A stretch of 64,000 bases of DNA from Pseudomonas sp. AOB-7 (GCF_003696305.1 NZ_RFFK01000005.1:1-64000), one strand, 5' to 3'; positions 7,991 through 18,439 are shown, counted from the stretch's first letter. A program made the numbers and translations. The notes: generated by a model from the sequence alone, not told the origin.

Positions 7991-8737
7991 CTAACCGCGA
8001 TTGGCCGCCGCGACGATCAGCGCCTTCATCTCCGCCACCGCCTGCTTGAAGCCGACGAACAGCGCGTGGGCGACGATGGCATGGCCGATGTTCAGCTCGT
8101 TGATCCCGACAATCGCCGCCACCGCCTCGGCGTTGTGGTAGTGCAGGCCATGCCCGGCGTTGACGATCAGGCCATGCTGCAGGCCGCAGGCGACGCCGTC
8201 GCGGATACGCGCCAGTTCGCGGGCGGCTCCCTCGGGGGTGTGGGCATCGGCGTAGCGCCCGGTGTGCAGTTCGATGGCCGGCGCACCGACGCGCCGGGAA
8301 GCCTCGATCTGCCGCGCCTCGGCGTCGATGAACAGCGACACCTCGCAGCCGGCGCGGGAAAGCCGCTCGACCGCGGCGGCGATGCGCGCCTCCTGGCCGG
8401 CCACGTCGAGGCCGCCTTCGGTGGTCAGCTCCTGGCGGGTTTCCGGCACCAGGCAGACATGCGCCGGGCGGATCTGCTCGGCGAAGTCGAGCATGAAGTC
8501 GGTGACGCCCATCTCGAAGTTCATCCGCGTCTGCAGCACCTCGGCGAGGATTCGCACGTCGCGATCCTGGATATGCCGGCGATCCTCGCGCAGGTGCACG
8601 GTGATGCCGTCGGCGCCGGCCTCCTCGGCATCCAGCGCGGCTTTCACCGGATCGGGGTAGCGGGTGCCACGGGCCTGGCGCAGGGTGGCGACGTGATCGA
8701 TGTTCACGCCTAGCAGGATTCGGTTGGCGTCAGTCAC
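7991..8737 (-). CDS. pdxJ: Pyridoxine 5'-phosphate synthase
   Basis: A 248-residue PdxJ, a cytoplasmic TIM-barrel enzyme. It condenses 3-amino-2-oxopropyl phosphate with 1-deoxy-D-xylulose 5-phosphate to make pyridoxine 5'-phosphate in de novo vitamin B6 synthesis. The family N-terminus ([18 protein letters not shown]), the [16 protein letters not shown] segment and the C-terminal [11 protein letters not shown] loop are intact, and the length is typical. The start is a GTG at 8737 with AAGGAG upstream. It overlaps recO by 8 bases, at the 3' end of the lepB-rnc-era-recO run. PdxH, which oxidises its product, is encoded at 51.3-51.9 kb. Confidence 0.95.
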   Translation of the reverse strand: MTDANRILLGVNIDHVATLRQARGTRYPDPVKAALDAEEAGADGITVHLREDRRHIQDRDVRILAEVLQTRMNFEMGVTDFMLDFAEQIRPAHVCLVPETRQELTTEGGLDVAGQEARIAAAVERLSRAGCEVSLFIDAEARQIEASRRVGAPAIELHTGRYADAHTPEGAARELARIRDGVACGLQHGLIVNAGHGLHYHNAEAVAAIVGINELNIGHAIVAHALFVGFKQAVAEMKALIVAAANRG

Positions 8738-9419
8738 GCTTGGGCTCCTTGAGCGTCATGAAGAGTTCGCGGCTGACCAGCGGTCGGCCGCCCAGATGGG
8801 GTGCCAGCGCCTGACGCATCAGGCGCTTGGCCGCGGCCAGGGCGCCGGGGGCGCTCCAGTCGGCCTCGGCCATGGCCAGCAGGTCGCGACCGTGGAACAC
8901 CCCGGGCTGCAATTGCGCCACCGGCACCAGGCCGGCGTCCAGCTGCCAGCGGTACAGGCCGTCGGGCGCGACCGGCGCGCCCTGCTGGTCGCGATCCAGG
9001 GCGAAACCATAGCCCAACTCGTCCAGCAGGCGCCATTCGAAGGCGCGCAGCAAGGGCTCCAGCGGCCGGCCCTGGGCCAGGGCGGCAAGGGTCAGGGCAT
9101 AGTGTTCGAGCATCCGCGGGTGCGGGTCTTCGGCCGGCAGCAGGCGGATCAGCAGTTCGTTGAGGTAGAGCCCGGAGAACAGCGCCTCGCCGCTCAGCAG
9201 CAGCGGAATCCCGGCGCTTTCCAGACGCCCGACCGTCTTCAGCTCGCCACGCCCGCGCAGTTCCAGCTCCAACGGGGCGAACGGCCGGGCGATGCTGCCG
9301 GCCTTGCCGCGCGCGGCGCGCAGCACGGCACGCAGGCGCCCTTGGGGGGTGAAGAAATCCACCAGGGCGCTGCTTTCCTTGTACGGACGGCTATGCAGGA
9401 CGTAGGCGGCGTGGCTCAT
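8730..9419 (-). CDS. recO: DNA repair protein RecO
   Basis: A 229-residue RecO. It has an N-terminal OB-fold ([29 protein letters not shown] and following strands to about 80) followed by a helical domain. RecO works with RecR to load RecA onto SSB-coated single-stranded DNA in RecF-pathway gap repair. The usual C-terminal zinc-type Cys cluster is not evident, as in other gammaproteobacterial RecO proteins. The gene lies between era and pdxJ, the common order in Pseudomonas, and overlaps pdxJ by 8 bases, suggesting translational coupling. Confidence 0.92.
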   Translation of the reverse strand: MSHAAYVLHSRPYKESSALVDFFTPQGRLRAVLRAARGKAGSIARPFAPLELELRGRGELKTVGRLESAGIPLLLSGEALFSGLYLNELLIRLLPAEDPHPRMLEHYALTLAALAQGRPLEPLLRAFEWRLLDELGYGFALDRDQQGAPVAPDGLYRWQLDAGLVPVAQLQPGVFHGRDLLAMAEADWSAPGALAAAKRLMRQALAPHLGGRPLVSRELFMTLKEPKRD

Positions 9420-9474
9420 CGGCGTGGCTGCCTGGGTACTCTATGACGGGCACCAAAGGTGCGCACGGCGCGGT

Positions 9475-10374
9475 CTACTCCAGGTAGCCCAGCGAGCGCA
9501 GCGCGCGCTCGTCGTCGGACCAGCCACCCTTGACCTTGACCCAGAGGTTGAGCATGACCTTGGAGTCGAACAGCACCTCCATGTCCTTGCGCGCCTCCTG
9601 GCCGATGCGTTTGATGCGCTCGCCCTTGTCGCCGATGATGATCTTCTTCTGCCCGTCGCGCTCCACCAGGATCAGCGCATGGATATGCAGAATGCGCCCT
9701 TCCTGCTTGAACTCCTCGATCTCCACGGTGATCTGGTAGGGCAGTTCGGCGCCGAGCTGACGCATGATCTTCTCGCGCACCAGTTCGGCGGCGAGGAAAC
9801 GGCTGGAGCGGTCGGTGATCTGGTCTTCCGGGAAGAAGTGCTCGCCTTCCGGCAGGCGCTCGGCCACCAGCTGCTCCAGAGTGTCGAGGTTGCTGCCCTG
9901 CTGCGCCGAGATCGGCACCACTTCGGCGTTCGGCAGCTGCTGCTGCAGCCATTGCAGGTGCGGGATCAGCTCGGCCTTTTCCTCGAGGCGGTCGACCTTG
10001 TTCACCGCCAGGATCACCGGCCCCTGCACGTACTGCACGCGCTCGAGCACCATCTGGTCTTCGTCGGTCCAGCGTGCGCGGTCGACCACGAAGATCACCA
10101 CGTCGACGTCCTTGAGCGCCGAGGCCGCGGTCTTGTTCATGTAGCGGTTGAGCGCCTTGTCGCTGTTCTTGTGCAGGCCGGGGGTGTCGACGTAGACCGC
10201 CTGGATCTCGCCCTCGGTCTTGATCCCGAGCATGTTGTGGCGCGTGGTCTGCGGCTTGCGCGAGGTGATCGCCAGCTTCTGCCCGAGGATATGGTTGAGC
10301 AGCGTCGATTTGCCCACGTTGGGGCGACCGACGATGGCGACATAGCCGCAGCGGCTCACAGGTGCATCAGTCAT
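9475..10374 (-). CDS. era: GTPase Era
   Basis: A 299-residue Era, an essential GTPase that binds the 3' end of 16S rRNA and assists 30S ribosome maturation. The G1 P-loop GRPNVGKS is at 16-23, the G3 DTPG near 64 and the G4 NKVD near 125. The C-terminal KH domain has [15 protein letters not shown]. Length and motifs are normal. The gene overlaps rnc by 8 bases. RNase III and Era both act on rRNA processing, and their genes are cotranscribed in most Proteobacteria. Confidence 0.96.
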   Translation of the reverse strand: MTDAPVSRCGYVAIVGRPNVGKSTLLNHILGQKLAITSRKPQTTRHNMLGIKTEGEIQAVYVDTPGLHKNSDKALNRYMNKTAASALKDVDVVIFVVDRARWTDEDQMVLERVQYVQGPVILAVNKVDRLEEKAELIPHLQWLQQQLPNAEVVPISAQQGSNLDTLEQLVAERLPEGEHFFPEDQITDRSSRFLAAELVREKIMRQLGAELPYQITVEIEEFKQEGRILHIHALILVERDGQKKIIIGDKGERIKRIGQEARKDMEVLFDSKVMLNLWVKVKGGWSDDERALRSLGYLE

Positions 10375-11056
10375 TGCCGTTCTCCACCCCGAGGGCGATC
10401 AGTGCCGCAGCCGCGGCGACCTGCTCGGCGATACGCCGGCTGCCGCCCTGGCCCAGGGTCTTTTCATTGAGCAGGGCCACCTGGCACTCGACCATGAAGG
10501 TACGGCAGTGCGGCTCGCCCTGAATGTCCACCACCTCGTAACGGGGCAGTTCGCAGGCGCGCGATTGCAGAAACTCCTGCAGGCGCGTCTTCGGGTCCTT
10601 GTTGGTGTCGACCAGCGTCAGGCCATCCAGCTCGCCGGTCAACCAGTCCAGCACTCGCTCGCGCGCCGCCTCCATGCCGGCATCCAGGTAGATGGCGCCG
10701 ATCAGCGCCTCCAGGGCATCGGCGAGGATCGACTCGCGGCGGAAACCGCCGCTTTTCAGCTCGCCCGAGCCCAGGCGCAGGTACTCGCCCAGCTCGAAGC
10801 CGCGCGCCAGCACGGCCAGGGTCTCGCCCTTGACCAGGCGCGCGCGCAGGCGCGACAACTGGCCCTCGCGCGCCTGCGGGAAGCGCTCGAACAGCGCCTC
10901 GCCGGCGACGAAGTTGAGGATGGCATCACCGAGGAATTCCAGGCGTTCGTTGTTGCGCCCGGCGAAACTGCGATGGGTCAGGGCCAGAACCATCAGGTCC
11001 TGGTCCTTGAAGCTGTAACCGAGCTTGCGCTCTAGGCGGGACAGGTTGGAACTCAC
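10367..11056 (-). CDS. rnc: Ribonuclease III
   Basis: A 229-residue RNase III that cleaves double-stranded RNA in rRNA precursors and regulated mRNAs. The signature [12 protein letters not shown] carries acidic residues E40 and D44. The second catalytic pair is D113 and E116 in [16 protein letters not shown] double-stranded RNA-binding domain occupies about 155-225. Translation starts at a GTG overlapping the stop of the upstream DUF4845 gene by 4 bases. The downstream end overlaps era by 8 bases, so the three genes are translationally coupled. Confidence 0.96.
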   Translation of the reverse strand: MSSNLSRLERKLGYSFKDQDLMVLALTHRSFAGRNNERLEFLGDAILNFVAGEALFERFPQAREGQLSRLRARLVKGETLAVLARGFELGEYLRLGSGELKSGGFRRESILADALEALIGAIYLDAGMEAARERVLDWLTGELDGLTLVDTNKDPKTRLQEFLQSRACELPRYEVVDIQGEPHCRTFMVECQVALLNEKTLGQGGSRRIAEQVAAAAALIALGVENGND

Positions 11057-11430
11057 GGCATGCGTACACGAAATTCTTTGTCGAAGGTCGCCACCAGATC
11101 GAGGTTCTCGATCAGCGGCTCGCGTTTCTCATACTTCAGGTGGACCAGGAACTCGTTGTTCTCCACCTTGACCTTGACCACCTCGCGCAGCTTCAGGTCG
11201 CGGATGTTGTTGACCTGCATGCCCTTGCTGACATGGTTGTAGAAATCGCCGACGGTGCGCACTTCCTGCGCCTTGTCGGTTTCCACCGAGGTGATGATCT
11301 TTTCCATCGACATGTAGTCGAGGTAGTGCGGCATCATCTTGAACGCCGTGCTGGCGAAGAACGCCACCACGGCCAGTACCATCAGCCAGCCCAGGATGGA
11401 CAGGCCCTGCTGCGAACGCGCGAAAGTCAT
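11053..11430 (-). CDS. DUF4845 family membrane-anchored protein
   Basis: A 125-residue protein with one N-terminal transmembrane segment (about residues 8-29, [21 protein letters not shown]) and a small periplasmic domain of mixed alpha/beta pattern. Family members are nearly always encoded between lepB and rnc in Pseudomonas, and their function is unknown. The placement suggests a link with signal peptidase or envelope assembly (inference). I chose ATG 11430, with GGGGATA upstream, over a longer start because it places the hydrophobic segment right after a short basic N-terminus. Confidence 0.85.
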   Translation of the reverse strand: MTFARSQQGLSILGWLMVLAVVAFFASTAFKMMPHYLDYMSMEKIITSVETDKAQEVRTVGDFYNHVSKGMQVNNIRDLKLREVVKVKVENNEFLVHLKYEKREPLIENLDLVATFDKEFRVRMP

Positions 11431-11517
11431 GTGTATCCCCAATAGACGGTCTTGTTTAAAGCCTTGCGGCAAGACTATTTATAGCCTGCGGCGCTGCCGA
11501 AAGCAGCGCGCCAGTGC

Positions 11518-12372
11518 TCAATGAATCAGGCCGACACGGGAGAAATTGGGCAGGTTGCTGGTCTTGGGCTCCGGCCAGCTCATCCAGATGGCGAAGGCCT
11601 TGCCGACGATATGATCGTCCGGGACCATGCCCCACAGCGCCTGCGGGATCTTGCGGTCGCGCCAGTAGCGGCTGTCGTTGGAGTTGTCGCGGTTGTCGCC
11701 CATCATGAAGTAGTGCCCTTGCGGCACCACCCACTCGCCGCCGGGTTCGCGGCGCATGCGGCTCATTTCCTTGCGGATGGTGTGCTGCACCTGGCCCAGG
11801 CGCTCCTGATAGAGCATCGCGCTGCCCAGGCTGCCGGCTTCTTCGCCGAGCAGTTTCTCCGCGACCGGCTCGCCATTGATCAGCAGACGCTTGCCCTGGG
11901 TGTACTGGATGCGGTCGCCGGGCAGGCCGACCACGCGCTTGATGTAGTTGATGGTCGGGTCGCTGGGATAGCGGAACACCATGACGTCGCCGCGCAGCGG
12001 GTTGTCCACCTCGATCACCTTGGTGTCGAGTACCGGCAGGCGGATGCCGTAGGCGAACTTGTTGACCAGGATGAAATCGCCCACTTCCAGGGTCGGTTTC
12101 ATCGAGCCGGAGGGAATCTGGAACGGCTCGACCAGGAAGGAGCGCAGCACCAGGACGATGGCCAGCACCGGGAAGAACGACTTGCCGTACTCGACCAGCA
12201 AGGGCTCCTTGCTCAACCGCTCCAGCACGCGCTCGTCGGGCTCGTCGACGCGCCCCTGATAGGCGGCGATGGCCGAGCGCCGGCGCGGCGCCAGCAGAAC
12301 CAGGTCGACCAGAGCCAGAAAGCCGCAAACGGCGACCGCGATAACCAACAGGAGCGGAAAATTGATCGACAT
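11518..12372 (-). CDS. lepB: Signal peptidase I
   Basis: A 284-residue type I signal peptidase that removes signal peptides from exported proteins at the outer face of the inner membrane. Two N-terminal transmembrane helices (about 5-27 and 63-82) flank a cytoplasmic loop. The catalytic Ser90 lies in IPSGSMKPTL and the general base Lys145 in YIKRVVGLPGD. Box E (GDNRDNS) is near 226. It lies 6 bases after lepA, the classical lepA-lepB operon order. Confidence 0.96.
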   Translation of the reverse strand: MSINFPLLLVIAVAVCGFLALVDLVLLAPRRRSAIAAYQGRVDEPDERVLERLSKEPLLVEYGKSFFPVLAIVLVLRSFLVEPFQIPSGSMKPTLEVGDFILVNKFAYGIRLPVLDTKVIEVDNPLRGDVMVFRYPSDPTINYIKRVVGLPGDRIQYTQGKRLLINGEPVAEKLLGEEAGSLGSAMLYQERLGQVQHTIRKEMSRMRREPGGEWVVPQGHYFMMGDNRDNSNDSRYWRDRKIPQALWGMVPDDHIVGKAFAIWMSWPEPKTSNLPNFSRVGLIH

Positions 12373-12378
12373 AGAGCC

Positions 12379-14178
12379 TTAGCTATCCAACCTGAGCACG
12401 GCAAGGAAGGCTTCCTGTGGAATTTCCACGTTACCGACCTGCTTCATGCGTTTCTTACCAGCCTTCTGTTTCTCCAGCAGCTTTTTCTTACGGCTGACGT
12501 CGCCGCCGTAACACTTGGCCAGTACGTTCTTTCTGAGCGCCTTGACCGTGGTCCGCGCGATGATCTGGCCGCCAATGGCGGCCTGGATAGCCACGTCGAA
12601 CATCTGCCGCGGGATCAGTTCCTTCATTTTCTCGGTCAGTGCACGGCCCTTGTAGGCCGCGTTGTCGCGATGCACGATCAAGGCCAGGGCATCGACCTTG
12701 TCGCCGTTGATCAGCACGTCCAGCTTGACCAGGTTGGCCGACTGGTAGCGATCGAAATGATAGTCCAGCGAAGCATAGCCGCGGCTGGTCGACTTGAGCT
12801 TGTCGAAGAAGTCCAGCACCACCTCGTTCATCGGCAGGTCGTAACGAACCTGAACCTGAGAACCGAGGAACTGCATGTCGCGCTGCACGCCGCGCTTCTC
12901 GATGCACAGGGTGATGACGTTGCCCAGGTGCTCCTGCGGCACCAGGATGGTCGCGGTGACGATCGGCTCACGGAAGTCGGCGACGGCCGAGACATCCGGC
13001 AGCTTGGACGGGTTGTCGACGGTGATGGTTTCGCCGGTCTTGAGCTCGAGCTCGTAGATCACGCTCGGCGCGGTAGTGATCAGGTCCAGGTCGTATTCGC
13101 GCTCCAGGCGCTCCTGGATGATCTCCATGTGCAGCATGCCGAGGAAGCCGCAACGGAAGCCGAAGCCCAGCGCATCGGAGCTTTCCGGCGCGTATTGCAG
13201 CGACGAGTCGTTGAGGGTCAGCTTCTGCAGGGCATCGCGGAAGTCCTCGAAGTCGTCGGAGCTGACCGGGAACAGGCCGGCGTAGACCTGCGGCTGGATT
13301 CTCTTGAAGCCTGGCAGAACCTCGACCTCGGGGGTCGAAGACAGGGTCAGGGTGTCGCCCACCGGCGCACCATGAATGTCCTTGATGCTGGCGATGATGA
13401 AGCCCACTTCACCGGCTTTCAGATCGGCAGTGGCGGTGTGTTTCGGGGTGAAGACGCCGACGCTGTCGACCAGGTGCACCTTGCCGGTGGACTTGACCAG
13501 GATCTTGTCACCTTTCTTGACGCGGCCCTGACGCACGCGCACCAGCGAGACCACGCCCAGGTAGTTGTCGAACCAGGAGTCGATGATCAGCGCCTGCAGC
13601 GGCGCTTCGATATCCCCGGTCGGCGCCGGAATGGTCTGCACCAGGCGCTCGAGCACCTCGTCCACGCCCATGCCGCTCTTCGCGCTGCAGGCCACGGCGT
13701 CGGTGGCGTCGATGCCGATGATCTTCTCGATCTCGTCCTTGACGCGATCCGGGTCGGCCTGGGGCAGGTCCATCTTGTTCAGCACCGGCATGACCTCGAG
13801 GCCCTGCTCGATGGCGGTGTAGCAGTTGGCCACCGACTGCGCCTCGACACCCTGACCGGCATCGACCACCAGCAGCGCGCCCTCACAGGCCGCCAGGGAG
13901 CGGCTGACCTCATAGGTGAAGTCGACGTGACCGGGGGTATCGATGAAGTTCAGCTGGTAGGTCTTACCGTCCCGCGCCTTGTAGTGAAGGGTAACGCTGT
14001 GGGCCTTGATGGTGATGCCGCGCTCACGCTCCAGATCCATGGAGTCCAGGACCTGAGCCTCCATTTCACGTGCAGCGAGGCCGCCGCACATCTGGATGAA
14101 ACGGTCAGCCAAGGTGGACTTGCCGTGATCGATGTGGGCAATGATGGAAAAATTGCGGATATGACTCAGGTCACTCAC
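12379..14178 (-). CDS. lepA: Elongation factor 4 (LepA) GTPase
   Basis: A 599-residue LepA, the ribosome-associated translational GTPase with EF-G-like domains and a unique C-terminal domain. The P-loop AHIDHGKST is at 14-22, with DTPGHVDF and NKMD following as G3 and G4. The C-terminal [15 protein letters not shown] region is the family tRNA/rRNA-contacting tail. The start is a GTG at 14178 without a strong Shine-Dalgarno site. It follows mucD and leads into lepB. Confidence 0.96.
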   Translation of the reverse strand: MSDLSHIRNFSIIAHIDHGKSTLADRFIQMCGGLAAREMEAQVLDSMDLERERGITIKAHSVTLHYKARDGKTYQLNFIDTPGHVDFTYEVSRSLAACEGALLVVDAGQGVEAQSVANCYTAIEQGLEVMPVLNKMDLPQADPDRVKDEIEKIIGIDATDAVACSAKSGMGVDEVLERLVQTIPAPTGDIEAPLQALIIDSWFDNYLGVVSLVRVRQGRVKKGDKILVKSTGKVHLVDSVGVFTPKHTATADLKAGEVGFIIASIKDIHGAPVGDTLTLSSTPEVEVLPGFKRIQPQVYAGLFPVSSDDFEDFRDALQKLTLNDSSLQYAPESSDALGFGFRCGFLGMLHMEIIQERLEREYDLDLITTAPSVIYELELKTGETITVDNPSKLPDVSAVADFREPIVTATILVPQEHLGNVITLCIEKRGVQRDMQFLGSQVQVRYDLPMNEVVLDFFDKLKSTSRGYASLDYHFDRYQSANLVKLDVLINGDKVDALALIVHRDNAAYKGRALTEKMKELIPRQMFDVAIQAAIGGQIIARTTVKALRKNVLAKCYGGDVSRKKKLLEKQKAGKKRMKQVGNVEIPQEAFLAVLRLDS

Positions 14179-14290
14179 GGATCAACACTCGAAGAAGGCA
14201 CAGGCAAGACGCTTGCCGAAAATAGCCGCGGATTGTACCCGATCCCTCGCGACCGCGTCACGTGCACACCGCGCTGGTGCAGATACGCAG

Positions 14291-14312
14291 AAGGGCGCCC
14301 GAAAGCGCCCTT
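14291..14312 (-). terminator. Hairpin terminator after mucD
   Basis: AAGGGCGC and GCGCCCTT form a perfect 8-bp stem with a 6-base loop just past the mucD stop, between mucD and lepA. The following U-tract is poor, so termination may be partial and some readthrough into lepA is likely. Confidence 0.55.
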
Positions 14313-14329
14313 CTTCAGCGTTGCCCGGA

Positions 14330-15754
14330 TTACTCAGCCAGCTTGAAGGTGATAAAGCTGGCACGCCCCTGGCGCAGCACGCGCATCGACACCGAACGGT
14401 TCTTCGGCAGCTCCTGCGCGACCTTGGCGAAGGTGGCGGTGGAGTCGATGGCCTGGTTGTTCAGGTGGGTGATCACGTCGCCCGGACGCAGGCCGATCAT
14501 CGCCGCCGGGCCGTTGAGCACCTCCTTGACCACCACTCCCCCCTTGAGGTCGAGACCCTTCTTCTGCTCGGCGGTCAGCTCCACCACGCTAACGCCCAGG
14601 CGGTTGTTGCTGCGTTCGCCGCCCGGCGTGCCGGCGGCCGCCAGCTCCTGCCCCTCTTCCGGCAGGGTGCCGATGGTGAGCCTGAGCTTCTTGCGCGAGC
14701 CTTCGCGCACCACGTCCATCTCGGCCTTCTCGCCCGGCTTGAGGCCGCCGACCAGATGCGGCAGGTCGGCCGACATGACGATGGGCTTGCCGTTGAGGCT
14801 GAGGATCACGTCGCCGACCTGCAACCCGCCCTTGTCCGCCGGGCCGTCCTCCAGCACCTGAGCGACCAGCGCGCCGGCCGGTTTGTCCAGGCCGAAGGAT
14901 TCGGCCAGGTCCTTGTTCACTTCCTGAATCACCACGCCGAGCCAGCCGCGGGTGACCTTGCCGTCCGCCTTGAGCTGGTCGGCCACCTGCAGCGCCACTT
15001 CCATGGGAATGGCGAAGGACAGCCCCATGAAGCCGCCGGAGCGGGTGAAGATCTGCGAATTGATGCCGACCACTTCGCCCTGCAGGTTGAACAGCGGACC
15101 GCCGGAGTTGCCGGGGTTGATCGCTACGTCGGTCTGGATGAACGGCACGTAGCTGTCGCTCGGCAGGTTGCGGCCCTTGGCGCTGACGATGCCGGCGGTC
15201 ACCGAGTGGTCGAAGCCGAAGGGCGAGCCAATGGCCAGCACCCACTCGCCGACCTTGAGTTCGTCGGACTTGCCCAGGCGCACGGTGGGCAGATTCTCGC
15301 CCTCGACCTTGAGCAGGGCCACGTCGCTGCGCGGGTCGGCGCCGATCAGTTTGGCCTCCAGCTCACTGCGGTCGGACAGGCGCACGATGATCTCATCGGC
15401 ATCGGCGACCACATGGTTGTTGGTCAGCACATACCCATCGGCGGAGATGATGAAGCCCGAGCCGAGCGACTGCGCCTCGCGCTGGCGACCGCCGCCGGGG
15501 CCGCGCGGTACTTGGGGAATGTTGCGTTCGAAGAACTCGCGAAACATCGGCGGCAGGCCTTCCAGGTCGGGCATGCCCGGCTGAATGCCGGCCACCCGCT
15601 CCGGCATCTTCTGCCGGGTACTGATATTGACCACCGCCGGCGAGGCCTCCTCCACCAGTTCGGTGAAGTCGGGCAGGCTGGCCTGGGCCAGCAGACTCTG
15701 CCCCCAGAGCAGGGCAACCGCCAACAGCGGCGCAACGGATCTGAGCTTTCTCAT
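14330..15754 (-). CDS. mucD: Periplasmic serine protease MucD (DegP/HtrA family)
   Basis: A 474-residue DegP-type protease. It has a signal peptide (about 1-25, ending AQA), then a trypsin-like domain with catalytic His114 (TNNHVV), Asp144 (SDVALLKV) and Ser217 (NPGNSGGP). Two PDZ domains cover about 265-355 and 375-470. In Pseudomonas MucD degrades misfolded envelope proteins and dampens AlgU activation and alginate production. It is last in algU-mucA-mucB-mucC-mucD, separated from mucC by 34 bases. A terminator-like hairpin follows. Confidence 0.95.
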   Translation of the reverse strand: MRKLRSVAPLLAVALLWGQSLLAQASLPDFTELVEEASPAVVNISTRQKMPERVAGIQPGMPDLEGLPPMFREFFERNIPQVPRGPGGGRQREAQSLGSGFIISADGYVLTNNHVVADADEIIVRLSDRSELEAKLIGADPRSDVALLKVEGENLPTVRLGKSDELKVGEWVLAIGSPFGFDHSVTAGIVSAKGRNLPSDSYVPFIQTDVAINPGNSGGPLFNLQGEVVGINSQIFTRSGGFMGLSFAIPMEVALQVADQLKADGKVTRGWLGVVIQEVNKDLAESFGLDKPAGALVAQVLEDGPADKGGLQVGDVILSLNGKPIVMSADLPHLVGGLKPGEKAEMDVVREGSRKKLRLTIGTLPEEGQELAAAGTPGGERSNNRLGVSVVELTAEQKKGLDLKGGVVVKEVLNGPAAMIGLRPGDVITHLNNQAIDSTATFAKVAQELPKNRSVSMRVLRQGRASFITFKLAE

Positions 15755-15788
15755 CGACTACGACTCCCCATATGGAACGCAAACACTC

Positions 15789-16244
15789 TCAACTCGCCGC
15801 CGGCCCACCGGTCAGCAGCGCACGCAGGACAACGGGTTGCAAGGTCGGATCGTCGGCGACGCGCGACGCGCGCCAGCGCACCAGCAGCCAGGTGGCGAAC
15901 AGACCGGCAAGAGCGCCGAGGATGACCCAGGGCTCGCTCAGGCCGAGGCCGTCGGCCAGCAGGGCGGCGCCCAACAGGCCGAGCAGCGGCAACAGATAGA
16001 CCAGCAGCGAGCTGCGCACCAACAGGTCTTCGCGCACGCCGATCACCACAGCGTCACCCACCGCGAGCTGCAACTGACAGAGGGCGCGCACATAGCCACG
16101 CTGGCGGCCGACGCCGAGACGCTCCATCAACCCTTGGCCGCAGGCGGCATTGGCCGAACAGCTGGAACAGGTGCTCTTGCGCAGTGTCTCGACCCAGACC
16201 GCGCCGGGCTCGACCGCCACCACGCGCCCCTGTTCTTCGATCAT
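15789..16244 (-). CDS. mucC: MucC / RseC-family sigma-E regulatory membrane protein
   Basis: A 151-residue RseC/MucC protein. The N-terminal domain has a Cys cluster (C26, C29 and C35 in CSSCSANAACGQG). Two transmembrane helices follow (about 78-97 and 104-124) and a short C-terminal tail. RseC homologues modulate sigma-E/AlgU activity and are also linked to SoxR reduction through their Cys-rich domain. I chose ATG 16244, which overlaps the mucB stop by 4 bases (ATGA), over the much longer open frame that shadows mucB. Confidence 0.9.
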   Translation of the reverse strand: MIEEQGRVVAVEPGAVWVETLRKSTCSSCSANAACGQGLMERLGVGRQRGYVRALCQLQLAVGDAVVIGVREDLLVRSSLLVYLLPLLGLLGAALLADGLGLSEPWVILGALAGLFATWLLVRWRASRVADDPTLQPVVLRALLTGGPAAS

Positions 16245-17188
16245 TGACTGACCTGTTCGGAGGCCCCGGCACGCATGGACAGGGCGATACGTTCGGCGGT
16301 GCCCAGGGGGATCTCGCCGACCACGGTGACCATCACGTCGCCGGCCTCGGTAGCCATGCGCCGCGACACCGCGACGGTAGGGCCGAGCTGGCTGCGTGCA
16401 TCTTCCACCACCGCCCCCTGCAGGGGCTCGAGAAAGACCGAGAAACGCGCCAGGCCGTCGCCGTACATCAGGCAGGCGACCGCCTCGTCGGAGGCAGGAC
16501 TGCGCCGCAGTTGAGCGGCGTTGAGGGTGAAACCGGGGGGCAACCAGTCCGAACGCCAGCTGCCTTCGACCACCTGATCGACCGAACGCAAGCGTACCGG
16601 ACGGCAGCGCGAACTGGGTTGCAGCGCGCCTGCTTCGGGGGCCGCGGCCTGCAGCTGGGTGAACTGGAAGCGCTCCAGCAACTGACCCTTTTCGTTGAGC
16701 AGCAGGGATTTCAGCGGCAGACCGGTTTCCTGGTCCAGGTGCAATTCGAAGCCGTAGCGATGCTGATCCTTGGGTGCCAACACCAACACCACGGCATTGC
16801 GTCCGGCGATGCGCGACTGGCCGGCGACGCGGATGTCGTACCAGTTGCCCAGTTGCTCGGCGTCCAGATGGCGCGCCGGCCAGGCCTGGGCGTCGCCGAC
16901 CTGGTCGGCCAGCGCGCCGCTGACGCATTGGGTCTGGCCGTCGACCTTGAGCACTTCCTGGGCCGGGCCGTCGAGCTGCAGCAGACGTTCGCGGATCGAA
17001 CCGCCCTCCTCTACCCGATGCCACACGCTGTGGGTGGAGAAACTGCCGTTGCGCTCGTAAACGAAGGTGCCCTGAAAGCTCTGCCCACGCTCGGCTTCGG
17101 CGAGGCGCTTGAGCCAATCTTGTGCATCAGCGGCATGAGCCGGCAACGCCAGCCAGCCGCTGAGAAGAAAGAGAGGGATCGCGCGCAT
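16241..17188 (-). CDS. mucB: MucB (RseB-like) periplasmic regulator of AlgU
   Basis: A 315-residue periplasmic protein with a signal peptide ending LPAHA (about residue 19). It has the two-domain RseB fold: a LolA-like N-terminal domain (WLKRLAEAERGQSFQGTFVYER onward) and a smaller C-terminal domain from about 210. MucB binds the periplasmic part of MucA and protects it from the AlgW protease; lipid signals release it. It lies 8 bases after mucA and overlaps mucC by 4 bases. Confidence 0.95.
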   Translation of the reverse strand: MRAIPLFLLSGWLALPAHAADAQDWLKRLAEAERGQSFQGTFVYERNGSFSTHSVWHRVEEGGSIRERLLQLDGPAQEVLKVDGQTQCVSGALADQVGDAQAWPARHLDAEQLGNWYDIRVAGQSRIAGRNAVVLVLAPKDQHRYGFELHLDQETGLPLKSLLLNEKGQLLERFQFTQLQAAAPEAGALQPSSRCRPVRLRSVDQVVEGSWRSDWLPPGFTLNAAQLRRSPASDEAVACLMYGDGLARFSVFLEPLQGAVVEDARSQLGPTVAVSRRMATEAGDVMVTVVGEIPLGTAERIALSMRAGASEQVSQ

Positions 17189-17196
17189 GTGACTCC

Positions 17197-17769
17197 TTAG
17201 CGGTTTTCCAGGCTGGCGGCTCGCGCATAGGGCAATGCGGTCTCACCGGCACTCATCGCCGCCTGCTGCGTGTGCTGGCGCAGGTAGGTCGGCAGGCGCT
17301 GCTCATGCCAGCCGGCGGTGCCGGGCTTGGCGGCTTCGCTCGACGCCTCGCCGCTGCTGTAACCGGCCAGCAGCGCCGGCCCTTGCACCTGCGGCACAGA
17401 CAGCGTCGGTGCAGCGTCCTGCTGGGCCAACTGGCTGCCACTCAGTTCGTCCTGGTTGTACAGGCGCACGCCGGCGAGCACTGCAACGGTCACCGAAGCA
17501 GCCACCGCGAGACGACCGACACTGCGCCACAGCGGCGCCTTGCGCACCGGCACGACCTCGTCGGCCAGCGCCGCCGAGACCGCCGCGGCGATATCCAGGC
17601 GCGGCTCCAGCAATTCCCTGTGCATGGCCGCACGGGCGATCTGGTAACGCGACCAGGTGCCACGCAGCTCGCCATCCTCACTGGCCGCGAGCACACGCCG
17701 CAGCTCCAGTTCGTCCGCTTCGTTATCCATCACCGCGGACAGCGATTCCTGCAGGGTTTCACGACTCAT
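17197..17769 (-). CDS. mucA: Anti-sigma factor MucA
   Basis: A 190-residue single-pass inner-membrane anti-sigma factor. The cytoplasmic N-terminal domain (1-82; SAVMDNEADELELRRVL) binds AlgU. A transmembrane helix spans about 84-103, and the periplasmic domain ends in a region that MucB contacts. Proteolysis by AlgW and then MucP frees AlgU. The frame is full length with no premature stop, so this strain carries none of the truncating mucA mutations that cause constitutive mucoidy. It lies 30 bases after algU. Confidence 0.95.
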   Translation of the reverse strand: MSRETLQESLSAVMDNEADELELRRVLAASEDGELRGTWSRYQIARAAMHRELLEPRLDIAAAVSAALADEVVPVRKAPLWRSVGRLAVAASVTVAVLAGVRLYNQDELSGSQLAQQDAAPTLSVPQVQGPALLAGYSSGEASSEAAKPGTAGWHEQRLPTYLRQHTQQAAMSAGETALPYARAASLENR

Positions 17770-17799
17770 GGTGTTCCTCTCTTGGCTGTCGCCGCTGCC

Positions 17800-18381
17800 T
17801 CAGGCTTCCTGCAACAAAGGTTGCAGAGATTTATCAATGGCCTCACGCGCACGGAAGATCCGCGAACGCACGGTACCCACCGGACACTGCATGACGCTGG
17901 CAATGTCCTCGTAACTCAGACCCTCGAACTCGCGCAGGGTCAAAGCCGTGCGCAAGTCGTCCGGTAGCTGGGCGATGGTTCGATGCACCGTGGCCTCGAT
18001 CTCGTCGCGCAGCAGTGCCCGTTCCGGTGACTCGATGTCCTTGAGGGCGTGGTCGCCATCGTAGAACTCCGCGTCATCGCTACTGACATCACTATCTGGC
18101 GGCCGCCGACCGCGGGACACCAGATAATTCTTCGCCGTGTTGATGGCGATGCGGTACAGCCAGGTATAGAACGCGCTGTCACCGCGAAAGTTTCCAAGCG
18201 CCCGGTACGCCTTGACGAAGGCTTCCTGGGCAACGTCCTGAGCCTCGTGGGTGTCGTGCACGAATCGCACGATCAAACCGAGGATCTTGTGCTGATACTT
18301 CAGCACCAACAGATCGAAGGCGCGCTTGTCGCCGCGCTGCACTCGTTCGACCAGTTGCTGATCATCTTCCTGGGTTAGCAT
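17800..18381 (-). CDS. algU: ECF sigma factor AlgU (RpoE/sigma-22)
   Basis: A 193-residue group 4 sigma factor. Region 2 (about 20-95) includes DLLVLKYQHKILGLIVRF and FYTWLYRIAINTAKNYL. Region 4 (about 130-185) has the helix-turn-helix GLSYEDIASVMQCPVGTVRSRIFRAR. It directs envelope-stress, alginate and osmoprotection genes and is held inactive by MucA. Two matches to its own promoter consensus lie upstream, indicating autoregulation. It heads the algU-mucABCD operon and is divergent from nadB. Confidence 0.97.
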   Translation of the reverse strand: MLTQEDDQQLVERVQRGDKRAFDLLVLKYQHKILGLIVRFVHDTHEAQDVAQEAFVKAYRALGNFRGDSAFYTWLYRIAINTAKNYLVSRGRRPPDSDVSSDDAEFYDGDHALKDIESPERALLRDEIEATVHRTIAQLPDDLRTALTLREFEGLSYEDIASVMQCPVGTVRSRIFRAREAIDKSLQPLLQEA

Positions 18382-18439
18382 GCACTCTCCTCATGATGCT
18401 TGGAGGAGGCTTGCGCCCCTGAGCGAATCAGCCTGCCAA

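Noticed and set aside
11521..14346. A 941-codon plus-strand frame opposite lepB and lepA
   Set aside because: It only reflects codon bias on the opposite strand. The protein is His/Gln/Val-rich and has no family features, whereas LepB and LepA are intact.
17197..17769. Possible mucA mutation that would cause mucoidy
   Set aside because: The frame is full length with the transmembrane and periplasmic parts intact.
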